Assembly (NCBI RefSeq): GCF_003725295.1
Contig: NZ_QICB01000003.1
Span: 124,001 to 188,000 of the forward strand
Direction: 5' to 3'
Length of the DNA stretch: 64,000 nt
Origin: Slackia faecicanis
GTDB lineage: Bacteria; Actinomycetota; Coriobacteriia; Coriobacteriales; Eggerthellaceae
The first letter of the stretch is position 1, and every line of letters starts with the position of its first letter. Positions 46,729 through 55,387 of this stretch are shown here, in pieces. The position numbers were made by a program, and so were the translations under genes. The notes beneath the pieces are model-generated. The model made no database searches. It was not told the origin of the DNA and was given only the letters and a program-made list of their open reading frames with translations.

Positions 46729-47322
46729 CTACGCAGAGCCCAAACGCTTGAGAGCATACTGCAAAAGGGCGCCTTCCGTATCGGCGGAATCGGGCACGCC
46801 CTTCAAGGCCAGGTCGGCCTCGGCCGCCGAAAAGCCCATGGCCAGCAGCGCGTCGCGCGCGCCCTGCAATCGCTGGGACGCCTGCGCGAGCTGCTCGTCG
46901 AACAGCGTATCGCCCTGCATTTCGGCAAGCGAGCCCTTCAATTCAAGAATGAGGCGCTGCGCCGTTTTCTTGCCCACGCCGGGAATGCTGGACACGGCCT
47001 TGACGTCTTGCGCCTGGATGGCCGACACCAGCTCTTCGGGCTTGAACGTGGAAAGCGCCGCCAAGGCCACCTTGGGGCCGACGCCCGACACGCCGATCAG
47101 GCGCAAAAACAGCGCATGCGCCTCCTGCGAAAGAAACCCGTAGAGCGCCATGGCGTCTTCGCGCACGGCGAGGTGGGTATACACCATGACCTCTCTCCCG
47201 CGCTCGGGCAGGCGCGCCAAATCGCGCGCGGGCATGCCGACCGAAAAGCCCATGCCGCTGACTTCGATGAACGCCGCCTCGGGCGTATGGCCCGCCACGC
47301 GGCCTTTCAGAAACGCGATCAT
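46729..47322 (-). CDS. ruvA: Holliday junction DNA helicase subunit RuvA
   Basis: The 197-residue protein starts MIAFLKGRVAG and has paired helix-hairpin-helix motifs (LIGVSGVGPKVALA and VSSIPGVGKKTAQRL). A C-terminal domain that contacts RuvB follows. It holds the four-way junction in a square-planar form. AGAAAGGA precedes the ATG. It lies 13 nt after ruvC. Confidence 0.96.
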   Translation of the reverse strand: MIAFLKGRVAGHTPEAAFIEVSGMGFSVGMPARDLARLPERGREVMVYTHLAVREDAMALYGFLSQEAHALFLRLIGVSGVGPKVALAALSTFKPEELVSAIQAQDVKAVSSIPGVGKKTAQRLILELKGSLAEMQGDTLFDEQLAQASQRLQGARDALLAMGFSAAEADLALKGVPDSADTEGALLQYALKRLGSA

Positions 47323-47335
47323 GATCGGATCCTTT

Positions 47336-47830
47336 CTAACGCGCGTCTCCGTGCGTCACATAGCAGATGGCCGCTGCCAAAGCGTCGGCCGCGTGATCGG
47401 GACGGGGCAGGTCTTCAAGACCCAGAATCTGGCGCACCATGTACTGCACCTGGGCTTTGTCAGCCGTGCCTTCGCCCACCACGGCCAGCTTGATCTGGCG
47501 CGGCGTGAACTCTCCCACGGCAAGCCCGTTGCACGCGCATGCCACCAGCGCCGCCCCGCGCGCCTGGCCCGTATCGAACGCTGCCGTGACGTTCTGCCCG
47601 AACCAAACGGTCTCGATGCCGACGCACGACGGCTCGAAGCGCCGCGCGACCGCGTCGATCTGCTCGTGTATCTTGGCAAGGCGGCAGGAAAGGTCCATGC
47701 GCGCGGGCGTGGAAACGCAACCGTACGCGCGACACGTCAGGCGCGAACCGACCTGCTCGATCACGCCCCAACCCGTATTGGCCAAGCCTGGATCGATGCC
47801 CAGAATGGTCCGTGAAGCCGTACGCGCCAT
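47336..47830 (-). CDS. ruvC: Holliday junction resolvase RuvC
   Basis: The 164-residue RNase H-fold nuclease has acidic residues in LGIDPGLANTGWG, GIETVWFGQN and PDHAADALAAA. It cuts junctions made during recombination. GGAGG precedes the ATG. It is the first gene of the ruv operon here. Confidence 0.96.
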   Translation of the reverse strand: MARTASRTILGIDPGLANTGWGVIEQVGSRLTCRAYGCVSTPARMDLSCRLAKIHEQIDAVARRFEPSCVGIETVWFGQNVTAAFDTGQARGAALVACACNGLAVGEFTPRQIKLAVVGEGTADKAQVQYMVRQILGLEDLPRPDHAADALAAAICYVTHGDAR

Positions 47831-48026
47831 GCCCGCCCCTCCGCCTACCGAAAGCGCGCCGCGAGACGCGCTTGAAAACTATCAAACGTCTGTTCGATAT
47901 TACACCGGAAACGCCCGTCGCTGCATGACAATTCGCGCATTCGATCGAGGCACACAAGGCATGCGCCCCCATGAAAGTCGCCGCCATGCAAGAAGCCACC
48001 CTGCGCAAAGCAGGGCGGCTTCCATC

Positions 48027-49205
48027 TCATCGTCGCTCATCGGAGGCATCCGCGACGCATTCGGCAATCGCAGACGCAGGATCATCGGGCTCGGCCGGCG
48101 CGTCGGCCTGCGCCGCAGGGCCTTCGACCCGGGCACCGGCCTTCTCGCCTTCCTCATCGGGCAGCATATCGGGGCGCTCGCCCTTCTTGTCCTTCGACGA
48201 CCCGTCGCCTTTGAAGGTCTTCGTACGCTGGATCAACACCGCGCCGATCAAGAACGGCATCCAGAACACCAGGCCGCGATACACGAGCACCGCCGCCATG
48301 CCCGCCGCCGAATTGATGTCGTAGGCGCTGAACAGCACCATGACGCCCGCCTCGACGAAGCCGACGCCCTGCGGGACGGGAGAAATCATGGCGAGCAGCG
48401 TGGCGATCACGTATCCGCAGATCAGCGCTTCGGGATTGGTGATATTGAACGCAAGGCCCACCAGACAGAACGCCGCAAGCTCGCACGTGCTGGCGGCGAT
48501 CGAGCATCCGAAGGCCTTCGCCGCCGTTTTCGGATTGCCGGCGATCGTGCCCGCGGCATCGCCGAACGAAGAGACGGCGTGAACCGCCCACGGAGCGAGC
48601 GGCTTCCTGTTGAACTTGGACAGAATCCTATTCACCAGACGCTCGATCGGACGCAAGAGGCCGATCAGCATCTGGGGGCTTTTGCGGCCGATGAACATGA
48701 TGCCGCCCATGAAGCCCACCATGACCACCACCACGAGACCCGTCAGAAACCACGCGGGGCTCAGATTGCCCGTGACCTGCAGGATGACGAAGCCCACGAT
48801 CATGATGGTCATGAAGCCCGACTCGATCGTCATCTGCATGAGCAGGGCCGCCGACATGGCCTTGCCGCCGGGAATGCCGCGGCGCCTGGCGTCGTCGACC
48901 ACCAACGTGGCACCCGCCATATTCAGCGACGGCGCGATCGTGTTCATGAAGAACGTGCCGAATACCAGGGGCAACGTCTCTTTCGGCCCCATCTTTTCAT
49001 CTACTGCGGCAAACGTGAAATGATACGACCAGCTTTGCGCGTAGTATTTGCCGAGCTGCGTCAAAATGGCGGCCACGAGCGGAATCACGGCGCCGCGCTT
49101 CATGGTCTCGATCAGCTCGACCAGCTGATCGCCCCTCAAGAGAATAAACGCCAAAACGATGACGATGACGAACCCGACGAGAAGTTTTTGGATGCTCGGC
49201 TTCAA
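48027..49205 (-). CDS. Lysylphosphatidylglycerol synthase TM region/UPF0104 membrane protein
   Basis: The 392-residue protein has about eight hydrophobic helices in the AglD/UPF0104 pattern, including FFMNTIAPSLNMAGATL and SPVPQGVGFVEAGVMVLF. Related domains flip or transfer lipids; this one lacks the synthase catalytic domain, so it may be a lipid translocase. The C-terminal 60 residues are charged and cytoplasmic. The start is probably a TTG at 49205 (AGGAAAG upstream); the frame continues to 49361 and the start is uncertain. Confidence 0.72.
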   Translation of the reverse strand: MKPSIQKLLVGFVIVIVLAFILLRGDQLVELIETMKRGAVIPLVAAILTQLGKYYAQSWSYHFTFAAVDEKMGPKETLPLVFGTFFMNTIAPSLNMAGATLVVDDARRRGIPGGKAMSAALLMQMTIESGFMTIMIVGFVILQVTGNLSPAWFLTGLVVVVMVGFMGGIMFIGRKSPQMLIGLLRPIERLVNRILSKFNRKPLAPWAVHAVSSFGDAAGTIAGNPKTAAKAFGCSIAASTCELAAFCLVGLAFNITNPEALICGYVIATLLAMISPVPQGVGFVEAGVMVLFSAYDINSAAGMAAVLVYRGLVFWMPFLIGAVLIQRTKTFKGDGSSKDKKGERPDMLPDEEGEKAGARVEGPAAQADAPAEPDDPASAIAECVADASDERR

Positions 49206-49429
49206 GGCGAACCAGCTTTCCTGTCGAACGGCCGGCGAAAACGCTGCCGGCGAATGGACGGCCGCGAAAAGCGCCGCATGCCTACGTGTCGAAACGCGGC
49301 CTGGACCGTGCGACGGCGTGATTATACTCCGCGAACGCACGGGGCCGTCCCAAAGCGGCACATCCGTTTCGTATGCGGCACGCGAACGTCACCGCTTCGC
49401 GACAAAGAGCGCCCCGTTCGCAGGCGACA

Positions 49430-50356
49430 TCAAGAAAGGTTTTCCGCACCCTCGAGCGCATCGCAATACACGTCGTAGAAACGCGGCCCCAAACCGAGCG
49501 CGAACGCTTGGTCGACCGCCCATACGCGCTCCGCATGCTCCTGCGAAGACTCCACGGATGCGTCGGCGCAGCATGCGACCAAATCGGCGTTTCGCGCATA
49601 GAACTCAAACGCCTCGGGGGTCATTATCTCCGCACGAACCGCGCGCGCCGTCTCCTCGTCCACGCTTTTACGGGCGCAGAAATACGTCGGCAGAAGAAGC
49701 GGACCCTCCGCGAATGTCCCGTGAACACGTCGCACGCCGTCGGCGCGCAAGCCGTACAGCGACGGCGCGACCGACACGTCGACGGCGCCCATACGGGCGG
49801 CCTGGAACGCCTCGATCGGCATGTCCGTAACGCGGCATTCCTCCAAAACATGACGCGCCGCCTCTTCCCCGTAGCGCTCCCATACCGCTTTGACCACCGT
49901 TTTCGCGGCAGAATTGTCTATGCCGCCGAACGAGACGCGGCATTGATCGACCGCTTCGATCAACGACGCCCCTTCGCACGAAACGCTCCCGTACGCCGTC
50001 ATGGGGATCGCGACGAAAGGCAGCAGGTCATCCCCTCGACGAGACGCGCGCACGATCGGGGTGTTTTTCAGCTCCATCCACGACGCGCACGGATGGCACG
50101 GACCGAGCTTCGCGGCGATCCGCGCATTCTCGAACACCTCCAAGTCGGCAGAAACCACGATGTCGGGAAGCACCGCATCTTCGTCGTGCAGATACGATGC
50201 CATATGACGGCCGTAGCCCATGCCGAAGCACGTCACGCGAAGATCGATGCCTTGACGCGCCAGCCGCTCGCGCGCTCGGGCAAGATGCTCCTTCTCGAAA
50301 TTATGCATGACGCAGATATGGCTCCAATACAGCTCGACCGTACGCATGGACATCAT
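49430..50356 (-). CDS. Signal-less solute-binding-like protein of the metal/cofactor-type cluster
   Basis: This 308-residue protein resembles the periplasmic-binding fold: LPDIVVSADLEVFEN near 63-77 and a late C-terminal lobe. It has no signal peptide or lipobox and would stay in the cytosol. Cysteines at 15, 43, 87 and 90 (CHPC at 87-90) and nearby histidines could bind a metal. Its ATG overlaps the ATPase stop by 4 nt. I do not recognise a named family. It is likely the third component of the GTPase-ATPase operon. Confidence 0.65.
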   Translation of the reverse strand: MMSMRTVELYWSHICVMHNFEKEHLARARERLARQGIDLRVTCFGMGYGRHMASYLHDEDAVLPDIVVSADLEVFENARIAAKLGPCHPCASWMELKNTPIVRASRRGDDLLPFVAIPMTAYGSVSCEGASLIEAVDQCRVSFGGIDNSAAKTVVKAVWERYGEEAARHVLEECRVTDMPIEAFQAARMGAVDVSVAPSLYGLRADGVRRVHGTFAEGPLLLPTYFCARKSVDEETARAVRAEIMTPEAFEFYARNADLVACCADASVESSQEHAERVWAVDQAFALGLGPRFYDVYCDALEGAENLS

Positions 50357-51096
50357 GCGACCTCCTCGCCCTCGCGCAAAGCGCGCTGCAACGCGCGCTG
50401 CCTACGATACTGTTCATCGAGCGCTCGGTACGCCTCGCGCTCGCGCGGGCTGCGCGCCCTGACGCAGGCGACCGACCCCTCCTTCATGACGATGCGCTCA
50501 TGCGCCATCAGCGCAGTATGGGGATCGTGCGTCACGGCAAGCACCAGCTTCTCGGCGCCGCAAAGGGCCGAGAGCGCTACGGCCTTATCGATGCCCGCAT
50601 TCTCGATTTCGTCCACCAAAACGACGGGGCTGTCGCAGACCAGGGCGACGTCCGCCGTCATAAGCGCGCGCGATTGGCCGCCCGAAAGCAAATTGAGCTT
50701 CGATTCCTTAAGCACGCGCTCGGGCGTGATTTCGTTAGCAAGCGCCACCACGTCGTCGATGCGAGCCTCTTTGCCGCGGCAGCGCGCATGCATGGCGACG
50801 AACTGCTCGACGGTCACATCGAGCACGAACCGCATATTCTGACCAAGATGCGCTATGGACGACCGCTCGAACGCCGAACGCTCGGCATAGTCGAGCTCTT
50901 TGCCGTCCACCAGCACCTTTCGCCTCGTAGGCGAATCGCCTACGCAAAGCTGCTCGATGTCTTTGACGAACCGGCTCTTTCCCGACCCGGTGTTGCCGAC
51001 GATCGCATACATCTTGCCCATTTCGAGCTCGATCGACCCGAAATTCTCGGCACGGCCGTGCTTATCGGTGCCGGCCATGACGGTGATCGATTTCAT
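50353..51096 (-). CDS. Soluble ABC-type ATPase of the GTPase cluster
   Basis: The 247-residue ATPase has Walker A GNTGSGKS (34-41), the ABC signature LSGGQ (137-141), Walker B VVLVDE (158-163) and an H-loop at His190. No membrane subunit is encoded in this operon, so it may act on soluble partners instead of transport. The Arg/Glu-rich C-terminus (215-247) is helical. AGGAGG precedes the ATG, which overlaps the GTPase stop by 4 nt. It could also power the importer encoded on the other strand, but that has its own ATPase. Confidence 0.78.
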   Translation of the reverse strand: MKSITVMAGTDKHGRAENFGSIELEMGKMYAIVGNTGSGKSRFVKDIEQLCVGDSPTRRKVLVDGKELDYAERSAFERSSIAHLGQNMRFVLDVTVEQFVAMHARCRGKEARIDDVVALANEITPERVLKESKLNLLSGGQSRALMTADVALVCDSPVVLVDEIENAGIDKAVALSALCGAEKLVLAVTHDPHTALMAHERIVMKEGSVACVRARSPREREAYRALDEQYRRQRALQRALREGEEVA

Positions 51097-51794
51097 CGCG
51101 CATCCTCCTCGAATTCCATCTTTCCCACGACGCCCTGCTGAAACGCCGAACCGACGCGGCATTCCCCGACGCAATACGAGCACACGCCCGCAGGCATCGC
51201 GTGACGCAAAACGTCGCCTTCGTACGTCCCGACGGCGGGCGCCGTCTCGATGTAGCGGGAAAGCGCTTGAACGCCATAGCCCGCCAAAGCGTCGACCGCG
51301 AATACTTCGGCCCCGGGATTCACGTCGGCCACGGCGCGGCATACGATTTCGCGCTCTGCCTGGGAAATCATGTCGACCTTCGTCAATACGACGAAATCGG
51401 CCTGCGAAAGCATCGGCCCTAGATGGCCGGGCGCCTTGCAGCTCGCCGTGGCATCGACCACGCACCCGGCGACCATCGACCGCGTAGCGGGGGAACAACG
51501 ATTACAAAGGCCCGCCGTCTCGACGAACAGCACATCGCTTCCCCGACCATCGGCCCACGACCATATCTCGGGAATGTTCGACACGAGATAATGATCGGGG
51601 CATATATCGGCGCTGATGCCGGCGACCGCCGGCACGCCGAGCGCACGAAACGTCTCTTTGTCCTCGTCGGAAACGCAATCGATCTTGCACACCGCCGAGC
51701 TCAACCCTCTTTCACGCAGGCAGTCCACCACCCACGAAAGAACCGCGGTTTTGCCGACAGCCGACGAACCGCTGAAAAGAACGATTTTGCGCAT
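51093..51794 (-). CDS. Cysteine-rich G3E-like GTPase
   Basis: The 233-residue P-loop protein has Walker A GSSAVGKT (9-16), a G3E-type switch VETAGLCNRCSP (91-102) and the guanine motif TKVD (138-141). HypB, UreG and CobW share this plan and insert nickel, cobalt or zinc into enzymes. Here the switch contains CNRC (97-100), and a second cluster CSYCVGEC lies at 205-212; both look like metal or iron-sulfur ligands. GAGG precedes the ATG. It leads the operon and is divergent from the crp gene. The target metal and client are unknown. Confidence 0.78.
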   Translation of the reverse strand: MRKIVLFSGSSAVGKTAVLSWVVDCLRERGLSSAVCKIDCVSDEDKETFRALGVPAVAGISADICPDHYLVSNIPEIWSWADGRGSDVLFVETAGLCNRCSPATRSMVAGCVVDATASCKAPGHLGPMLSQADFVVLTKVDMISQAEREIVCRAVADVNPGAEVFAVDALAGYGVQALSRYIETAPAVGTYEGDVLRHAMPAGVCSYCVGECRVGSAFQQGVVGKMEFEEDAR

Positions 51795-51901
51795 AAGCGC
51801 CTCACTCTCGTTTTCCGTACGCCGCAAAATATGCGCCCGACGGCATATCTTGCGACCCTCTCCGCATTCGCCCAGCATCGCCGCAAGGGCCTTTCCCGTC
51901 A

Positions 51902-51961
51902 GTCCCGAATGGGACGAAATGGTAAAAAAGTTTCACTAAGCTAACACTTCTCGCGTACAAT
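51902..51961. promoter_or_regulatory. Divergent regulatory region of the GTPase and crp operons
   Basis: TACAAT at 51956-51961 is a plausible -10 for the rightward crp gene, 38 nt before its start. GTCCC-GAAT-GGGAC (51902-51915) is a small inverted repeat that could be an operator. No FNR or CRP consensus (TTGAT-N4-ATCAA or TGTGA-N6-TCACA) is seen. Confidence 0.45.
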
Positions 51962-51999
51962 GCAGCTGCAAAACGGACACGAAGAAAGGAGGGAGCCTC

Positions 52000-52656
52000 G
52001 TGGATCGAGCCATCGCTCGCGCCATACACGCATCGCCGCTATTCGCGGGAACCCGTTTCGACGAATCGGCCATTCGGACCGAGACGCTTCGCAAGGGACG
52101 CCTGCTCGATGACATGCGAGGGTCGTGCGCCTGCGTCGGCCTGATCGTCGAAGGAGCGATCGACGTATACAGCGTCGCCGCCGACGGCTTCGAGGTCAAA
52201 TTGGCGGAACTGGGCATCGGGGATTCGTTCGGCATCTGCAACCTCTGCTCGGAACGCGCCTTGCCGACGGTCCTTCGCTGCCGCACCGCCTGCCGCGTCA
52301 TGCTCGTGCCGAAGGCTCGATTCATGGCCACGATGGAATCCGATGCGGAGCTGGCGCTGCGTTACGCACGCGTCTGCAACGAGAAGATCGCATTCCTGAT
52401 CGGGCGCATCGAAGAGCTCGCGCAAGCCACATCCGCCGTGAAACTCGAAACCTACCTTTGCGAACATGCCGACGAAAACGGCATCGTCCGCATCGAAGGA
52501 ACGCGCGACGATCTGGCCCGCTATCTCGGCATCAGCCGTTCGGCGCTTTTCAGGCAGATCGCGAGGCTGAAAGAAGAGGGAGTGGTATGCTCGCACGGCC
52601 GCGCGCTGCGTCTATGCCGCGCGCCACGCCTGCCACGATCGAACGAGGCGCGCTGA
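52000..52656 (+). CDS. Crp/Fnr-family regulator, cysteine-rich
   Basis: The 218-residue protein has a cyclic-nucleotide-binding-type sensor domain (about 10-130), a long dimer helix and a Crp helix-turn-helix (TRDDLARYLGISRSALFRQI, 168-187). It carries ten cysteines, including CAC at 43-45, CNLC at 80-83 and pairs at 94/98, which may bind a cofactor or metal; cAMP-contact residues are not evident. The GTG start follows AGGAGG. It heads the transporter operon and faces the GTPase operon, so it probably controls both. Confidence 0.85.
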   Translation: MDRAIARAIHASPLFAGTRFDESAIRTETLRKGRLLDDMRGSCACVGLIVEGAIDVYSVAADGFEVKLAELGIGDSFGICNLCSERALPTVLRCRTACRVMLVPKARFMATMESDAELALRYARVCNEKIAFLIGRIEELAQATSAVKLETYLCEHADENGIVRIEGTRDDLARYLGISRSALFRQIARLKEEGVVCSHGRALRLCRAPRLPRSNEAR

Positions 52657-52730
52657 CACGATGCGGGCCTACGGCCCGTCTGCTTTTTCGGCGCGACTGC
52701 GCGCCGTCTATTCACTGAAAGGAATCGTCC

Positions 52731-53756
52731 ATGAACAAAAAACTCGTCGCGCTTCTGCTCGCAGGAGCGCTCGCGCTTGCAGCCCTCGCAGGCTGCAGCA
52801 CGCAGGCCGCCGACCAGAGCCCGGCACAACCCGAAAGCCAGGCGCCCGCCGAATCGGCCGTCGTCAACGCCGCAGCATTGAAAGGCCCCACCGCCATGGG
52901 GCTCGTCGGCTTCATGAACGACGCCGAAACGGGCGTCGCCTCCGATAACGACTACCGATTCTCCATTGCGGCATCGCCCGACGAGCTGACGCCGCAAATC
53001 GCCCAAGGTGCGCTCGATATAGCCTGCGTCCCCGCCAACCTGGCATCGGTGCTCTACAACAACACCGACGGCGGCATCCGCGTCCTGGCTCTCAACACGC
53101 TCGGCGTGCTGTATATTTGCGACCGCAATGGATCGATCGGAAGCGTTGCCGACCTTGCCGGAAAGACCATCTACGCAAGCGGCAAGGGATCGACGCCCGA
53201 ATACGCCCTCAACTATATCCTCGAAGGAAACGGTCTGACCCCGGGCGTCGACGTGACGATCGAATGGAAGAGCGAACATGCGGAATGCGTAGCCGCCATG
53301 GCGCAGGACGAAAGCGCCATCGCCTTGCTGCCGCAGCCTTTCGTTTCCGCCGCCCAGCTGAAAGACGAATCCATCCGCATCGCGCTCGACCTGACCGAGG
53401 AATGGGATGCCCTGCAGTCCGGCGCGAATGAAAGCTCGCTGATCACCGGCGTCGTGATTGCGCGCGCGGCATTCGCCGATGAGCACCCCGAAGCCGTCGC
53501 GGCCTTTATGCAGCACTACCGCGACTCCGTCGCGTTCGTCAACGACGACGTGCAAAGCGCGGCGGAATTGGTCGGCGCATACGACATCGTGCCCGCCCCC
53601 GTTGCGCAGAAAGCCATCCCCGCCTGCAATATCGTCTGCATCGAAGGCGACGATATGAAAACCCGTCTTTCCAGCTACCTCGAAGTGCTCTTCGAACAGA
53701 ATCCCAAAGCCGTCGGCGGCGCGCTGCCGAACGACGACTTCTATTACGCGGCCTAG
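52731..53756 (+). CDS. ABC transporter substrate-binding lipoprotein
   Basis: The 341-residue protein has a lipoprotein signal (LALAALAGC, lipid on Cys22). An SsuA/NMT1-type binding domain starts ALKGPTAMGLVGFM near residue 46 and includes ADLAGKTIYASGKGSTPEY. It would capture a ligand at the cell surface for the permease and ATPase downstream. The class binds nitrate, sulfonates, thiamine precursors or similar small anions and organics; the ligand here is not known. Confidence 0.85.
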   Translation: MNKKLVALLLAGALALAALAGCSTQAADQSPAQPESQAPAESAVVNAAALKGPTAMGLVGFMNDAETGVASDNDYRFSIAASPDELTPQIAQGALDIACVPANLASVLYNNTDGGIRVLALNTLGVLYICDRNGSIGSVADLAGKTIYASGKGSTPEYALNYILEGNGLTPGVDVTIEWKSEHAECVAAMAQDESAIALLPQPFVSAAQLKDESIRIALDLTEEWDALQSGANESSLITGVVIARAAFADEHPEAVAAFMQHYRDSVAFVNDDVQSAAELVGAYDIVPAPVAQKAIPACNIVCIEGDDMKTRLSSYLEVLFEQNPKAVGGALPNDDFYYAA

Positions 53757-53763
53757 CAACGCA

Positions 53764-53805
53764 GGCCCGAAGCCGCAGACCCGAACGAAGGGAAGGCTTC
53801 GGGCC
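53764..53805 (+). other. Hairpin between binding-protein and permease genes
   Basis: GGCCCGAAGCC (53764-53774) pairs with GGCTTCGGGCC (53795-53805), 11 bp, just after the binding-protein stop. It lacks a T-run. Such hairpins commonly make the binding protein more abundant than the permease. Confidence 0.6.
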
Positions 53806-53867
53806 GCCGGCCGCTACGAAAACGGCATGCGGCCGTCGGATTCCCGCCCGCTTAAGAAAGGAGGGGC

Positions 53868-54644
53868 ATGAGCGCCCAAACATCCCGATCTCGCTTGAAA
53901 GCATGGGCGCGTCGGCTCTGGCCCGTGGCATTCTGGCTTGCCGTGTGGCATATCGCCAGCGTAGCCATTGGGCACGACATCCTGCTCGTATCCCCCCTCG
54001 ATGCAGGCGAGCGCCTCATCGAGTTGGCAAGGGAGGGCGACTTCTGGCTCTCGATCGGGCTTTCGCTTTCCCGCATCGCCGCAGGCTTCGCCTCGGCCCT
54101 GACGGCAGGCACCCTCTTGGCCGCCGCATCGGCGCGCCTGCCCCTCGTGCGCGAACTGCTCGCGCCCCTCGTGACCACGATCAAATCGGTTCCCGTGGCA
54201 TCGTTCGTCATCTTGATTCTGATCTGGGTTTCGTCCGACCGGCTTTCGGTGGCCATTTCGTTTTTGATGGTGTTCCCCATCGTCTACGCCACGATGCTCG
54301 AGGGCATCGAGCAGACCGATCCCGACCTGCTCGAGATGGCAGACGTCTTCGAGGTCGGCCGTCTCGACCGCCTGCGCTTCATCTACGTCTCGCAGGTGCT
54401 GCCCTACTTCCAAGCCGCCTGCTCGCTTTCGCTCGGCATGTGCTGGAAAGCGGGCATCGCCGCCGAAGTGATCGGCCTTCCCGCCACATCGATCGGCGAG
54501 CATCTCTACGAAGCGAAGGTCTATCTGGCCACATCCGACCTGTTCGCCTGGACGTTCGTGATCATCTGCATCAGCATCGCAGGCGAAGCGCTGTTCGCCA
54601 GGCTCGTCGCGACCGTCGTACGCGCGATCGAACGAACGCTGTAA
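53868..54644 (+). CDS. ABC transporter permease, SsuC/TauC type
   Basis: The 258-residue membrane protein has about six helices and a cytoplasmic coupling loop with EGIEQTDPDLLEMADVF near 144-160, the EAA-like region of the taurine/sulfonate/nitrate permease family. GAAAGGAGGGGC precedes the ATG. It sits between the lipoprotein and ATPase genes of one importer. Confidence 0.88.
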   Translation: MSAQTSRSRLKAWARRLWPVAFWLAVWHIASVAIGHDILLVSPLDAGERLIELAREGDFWLSIGLSLSRIAAGFASALTAGTLLAAASARLPLVRELLAPLVTTIKSVPVASFVILILIWVSSDRLSVAISFLMVFPIVYATMLEGIEQTDPDLLEMADVFEVGRLDRLRFIYVSQVLPYFQAACSLSLGMCWKAGIAAEVIGLPATSIGEHLYEAKVYLATSDLFAWTFVIICISIAGEALFARLVATVVRAIERTL

Positions 54645-54694
54645 ACACGGACGGCGCCCCGCGCAGGGACGCCGTCGATACGAAAGGAGGCGCT

Positions 54695-55366
54695 ATGGAC
54701 GAACGCCGTCTTCGCGAAATGCCGCGGCAAGCGCGCACCGAAGGCGCCGTGACGCTTGAGCACGTCGCCAAGCGCTACGGCGAGCACATCGTGTTCGACG
54801 ATGCGAACGCTTCCTTCGCCCACGGACGCATCCATGCGATCATGGGCGCGTCGGGCCAAGGAAAAACCACGCTCCTGCGCCTGGTCGCAGGCTTGGAGCA
54901 GCCCGACGAAGGACGCATCGAAGGCATGGCGGGCCTACGCCGCGCCGCTGTGTTCCAAGAAGACCGCCTCTGCGAAAACCTCAGCGTGGCGGCGAACGTA
55001 CGCATGCCCCACCCCGGCCTGAAAGGCGCCGAAAAACAGGAATTTCTCGGGCGCTGCGAAGCGCTGCTGACCGCCATGGCTCTGCCCGACTGCCTGGCGC
55101 GGCCGGTGCACGAACTCTCGGGCGGCATGAAACGGCGCGTGGCGATCGCGCGGGCCGTCATGGCCGAAGCAGACGTGCTGTTTTTCGACGAGCCGCTTAA
55201 AGGACTCGATCCCGCAGGATCCGCACTGGTCTTGGAGGCGATCGACCCGCTTCTCGACGGCAAGACGGTCTTTTGGTCGACGCATCGCGAAGAAGAGCTC
55301 GCACTGCTCGGCCGGCCGACGCTGCTGCGTATCGGGGACCTGAAACGAAACGGCGCCGAGGCCTGA
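54695..55366 (+). CDS. ABC transporter ATP-binding protein, SsuB/TauB type
   Basis: The 223-residue ATPase has Walker A GASGQGKTT (about 50-58), signature LSGGMKRR, Walker B VLFFDEP and an H-loop in STHREEE. It energises the importer encoded just upstream. AAAGGAGG lies 4 nt before the ATG; earlier open frame is a shadow of the permease. It ends 21 nt before the convergent nrdB stop. Confidence 0.92.
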   Translation: MDERRLREMPRQARTEGAVTLEHVAKRYGEHIVFDDANASFAHGRIHAIMGASGQGKTTLLRLVAGLEQPDEGRIEGMAGLRRAAVFQEDRLCENLSVAANVRMPHPGLKGAEKQEFLGRCEALLTAMALPDCLARPVHELSGGMKRRVAIARAVMAEADVLFFDEPLKGLDPAGSALVLEAIDPLLDGKTVFWSTHREEELALLGRPTLLRIGDLKRNGAEA

Positions 55367-55378
55367 GCCCTGGCGCCG
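55351..55378 (+). terminator. Candidate terminator across the importer operon end
   Basis: CGGCGCC (55351-55357) pairs with GGCGCCG (55372-55378) and spans the ATPase stop codon. There is no T-run, so termination here is uncertain. Confidence 0.35.
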
Positions 55379-55387
55379 TCGCGCATC

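Noticed and set aside
49206-49361. N-terminal extension of the UPF0104 membrane protein
   Set aside because: The extra residues are not hydrophobic, show no similarity pattern, and the conserved part starts near the TTG at 49205; kept only as an uncertainty.
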